Source of the DNA: Thermalbibacter longus
Lineage (GTDB): Bacteria > Chloroflexota > Chloroflexia > Thermomicrobiales > Thermomicrobiaceae
Direction of reading: 5' to 3'
Length of the DNA stretch: 64,000 nt
NCBI RefSeq assembly: GCF_023806485.1
Contig: NZ_JAMSLR010000012.1
Coordinates: 1-64,000, forward strand
Position numbers and translations under genes: made by a program. Below are positions 63,967-64,000 of the stretch, one piece after another. Position 1 is the stretch's first letter; every line of letters starts with the position of its first letter. A model generated the notes under the pieces. That model saw only the letters and a program-made list of their open reading frames with translations, was not told the origin of the DNA and did not search any database.

Positions 63967-64000
63967 ATGACCATCATGGTGGACGGCTCTATGGCCAGTC
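63967..64000 (+). CDS. Possible start of a gene running off the right edge
   Basis: An ATG at 63967 opens MTIMVDGSMAS and continues out of the window. GAGG lies about seven bases upstream. Eleven codons are too few for a name, and it may not be a gene. Confidence 0.2.
   Translation, partial: MTIMVDGSMAS

Overview
The window is about 65-70% GC with mixed GTG/ATG/TTG starts and strong Shine-Dalgarno sites. It looks like the chromosome of an aerobic, high-GC, probably thermophilic bacterium. A member of the Chloroflexota (Thermomicrobia type) fits best, because of the heme A synthase, the secreted proteins with a shared HYYRWRYG-type domain, the RND pump without adaptor or outer-membrane partners, and the GTAGGGGCGACC-type REP palindromes. 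That placement is inference; no rRNA, tRNA or CRISPR array was seen.

Layout. 1-4.7 kb: DHA2 exporter, AlkP-superfamily phosphodiesterase, alanine racemase. 4.9-14.6 kb: defence-type island with an orphan MNT nucleotidyltransferase, hsdM fused to a DUF4160-like tail, then hsdS, a REP-associated transposase (RAYT), a DUF3800 protein and hsdR. From hsdS on, these genes are joined by 4-base stop/start overlaps or nearly so. Broken Fic and YCII genes follow. 14.8-17.3 kb: a receiver domain fused to a DUF2339-like polytopic membrane protein. 17.4-19.6 kb: enolase-superfamily sugar-acid dehydratase and a divergent FadR-type regulator with a clear promoter/operator. 19.6-27.4 kb: a six-gene glycerol-phosphate type operon (GntR regulator, BFD-containing G3P dehydrogenase-like protein, second flavoprotein, APC permease, metallophosphoesterase, FGGY kinase) behind a promoter overlapped by a TGGTCTAGA palindrome. 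27.9-31.8 kb: small membrane protein, DinB, RsgA, CtaA and a winged-helix protein. 31.8-35 kb: a gene-free, stem-loop-rich stretch and a large DnaD-like/DnaA-N fusion protein whose gene carries five GTTG-N7-CAAC dyads. 35-44 kb: VOC protein, MFS, amidase, ketopantoate-reductase-like protein, secreted subtilase, KDG-type kinase with HAD hydrolase. 44.3-54.1 kb: response regulator with a degenerate receiver, then RND permease, lipoprotein, ABC ATPase, ABC permease with an external domain, and a secreted propeller protein, all on one strand. 54-64 kb: proC, creatininase-type amidohydrolase, GH15 glycosidase, VapBC-like pair preceded by a REP palindrome, second DHA2 exporter, ring-cleaving VOC protein, and an HsdR-N-like gene broken by a frameshift.

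How genes may work together. The HsdM/S/R set should form a type I restriction-modification complex; RAYT and DUF3800 are co-translated passengers or accessories. The dehydratase would make 2-keto-3-deoxy sugar acids, which the distant KDG-type kinase could phosphorylate. The GntR operon would import and oxidise glycerol-type substrates. The 45-54 kb cluster looks like an uncharacterised envelope export system, possibly under the orphan regulator upstream. The strongest candidates for undescribed biology are the RAYT/DUF3800-bearing restriction operon, the DnaD/DnaA-N fusion with in-gene dyads, and the receiver-DUF2339 fusion.
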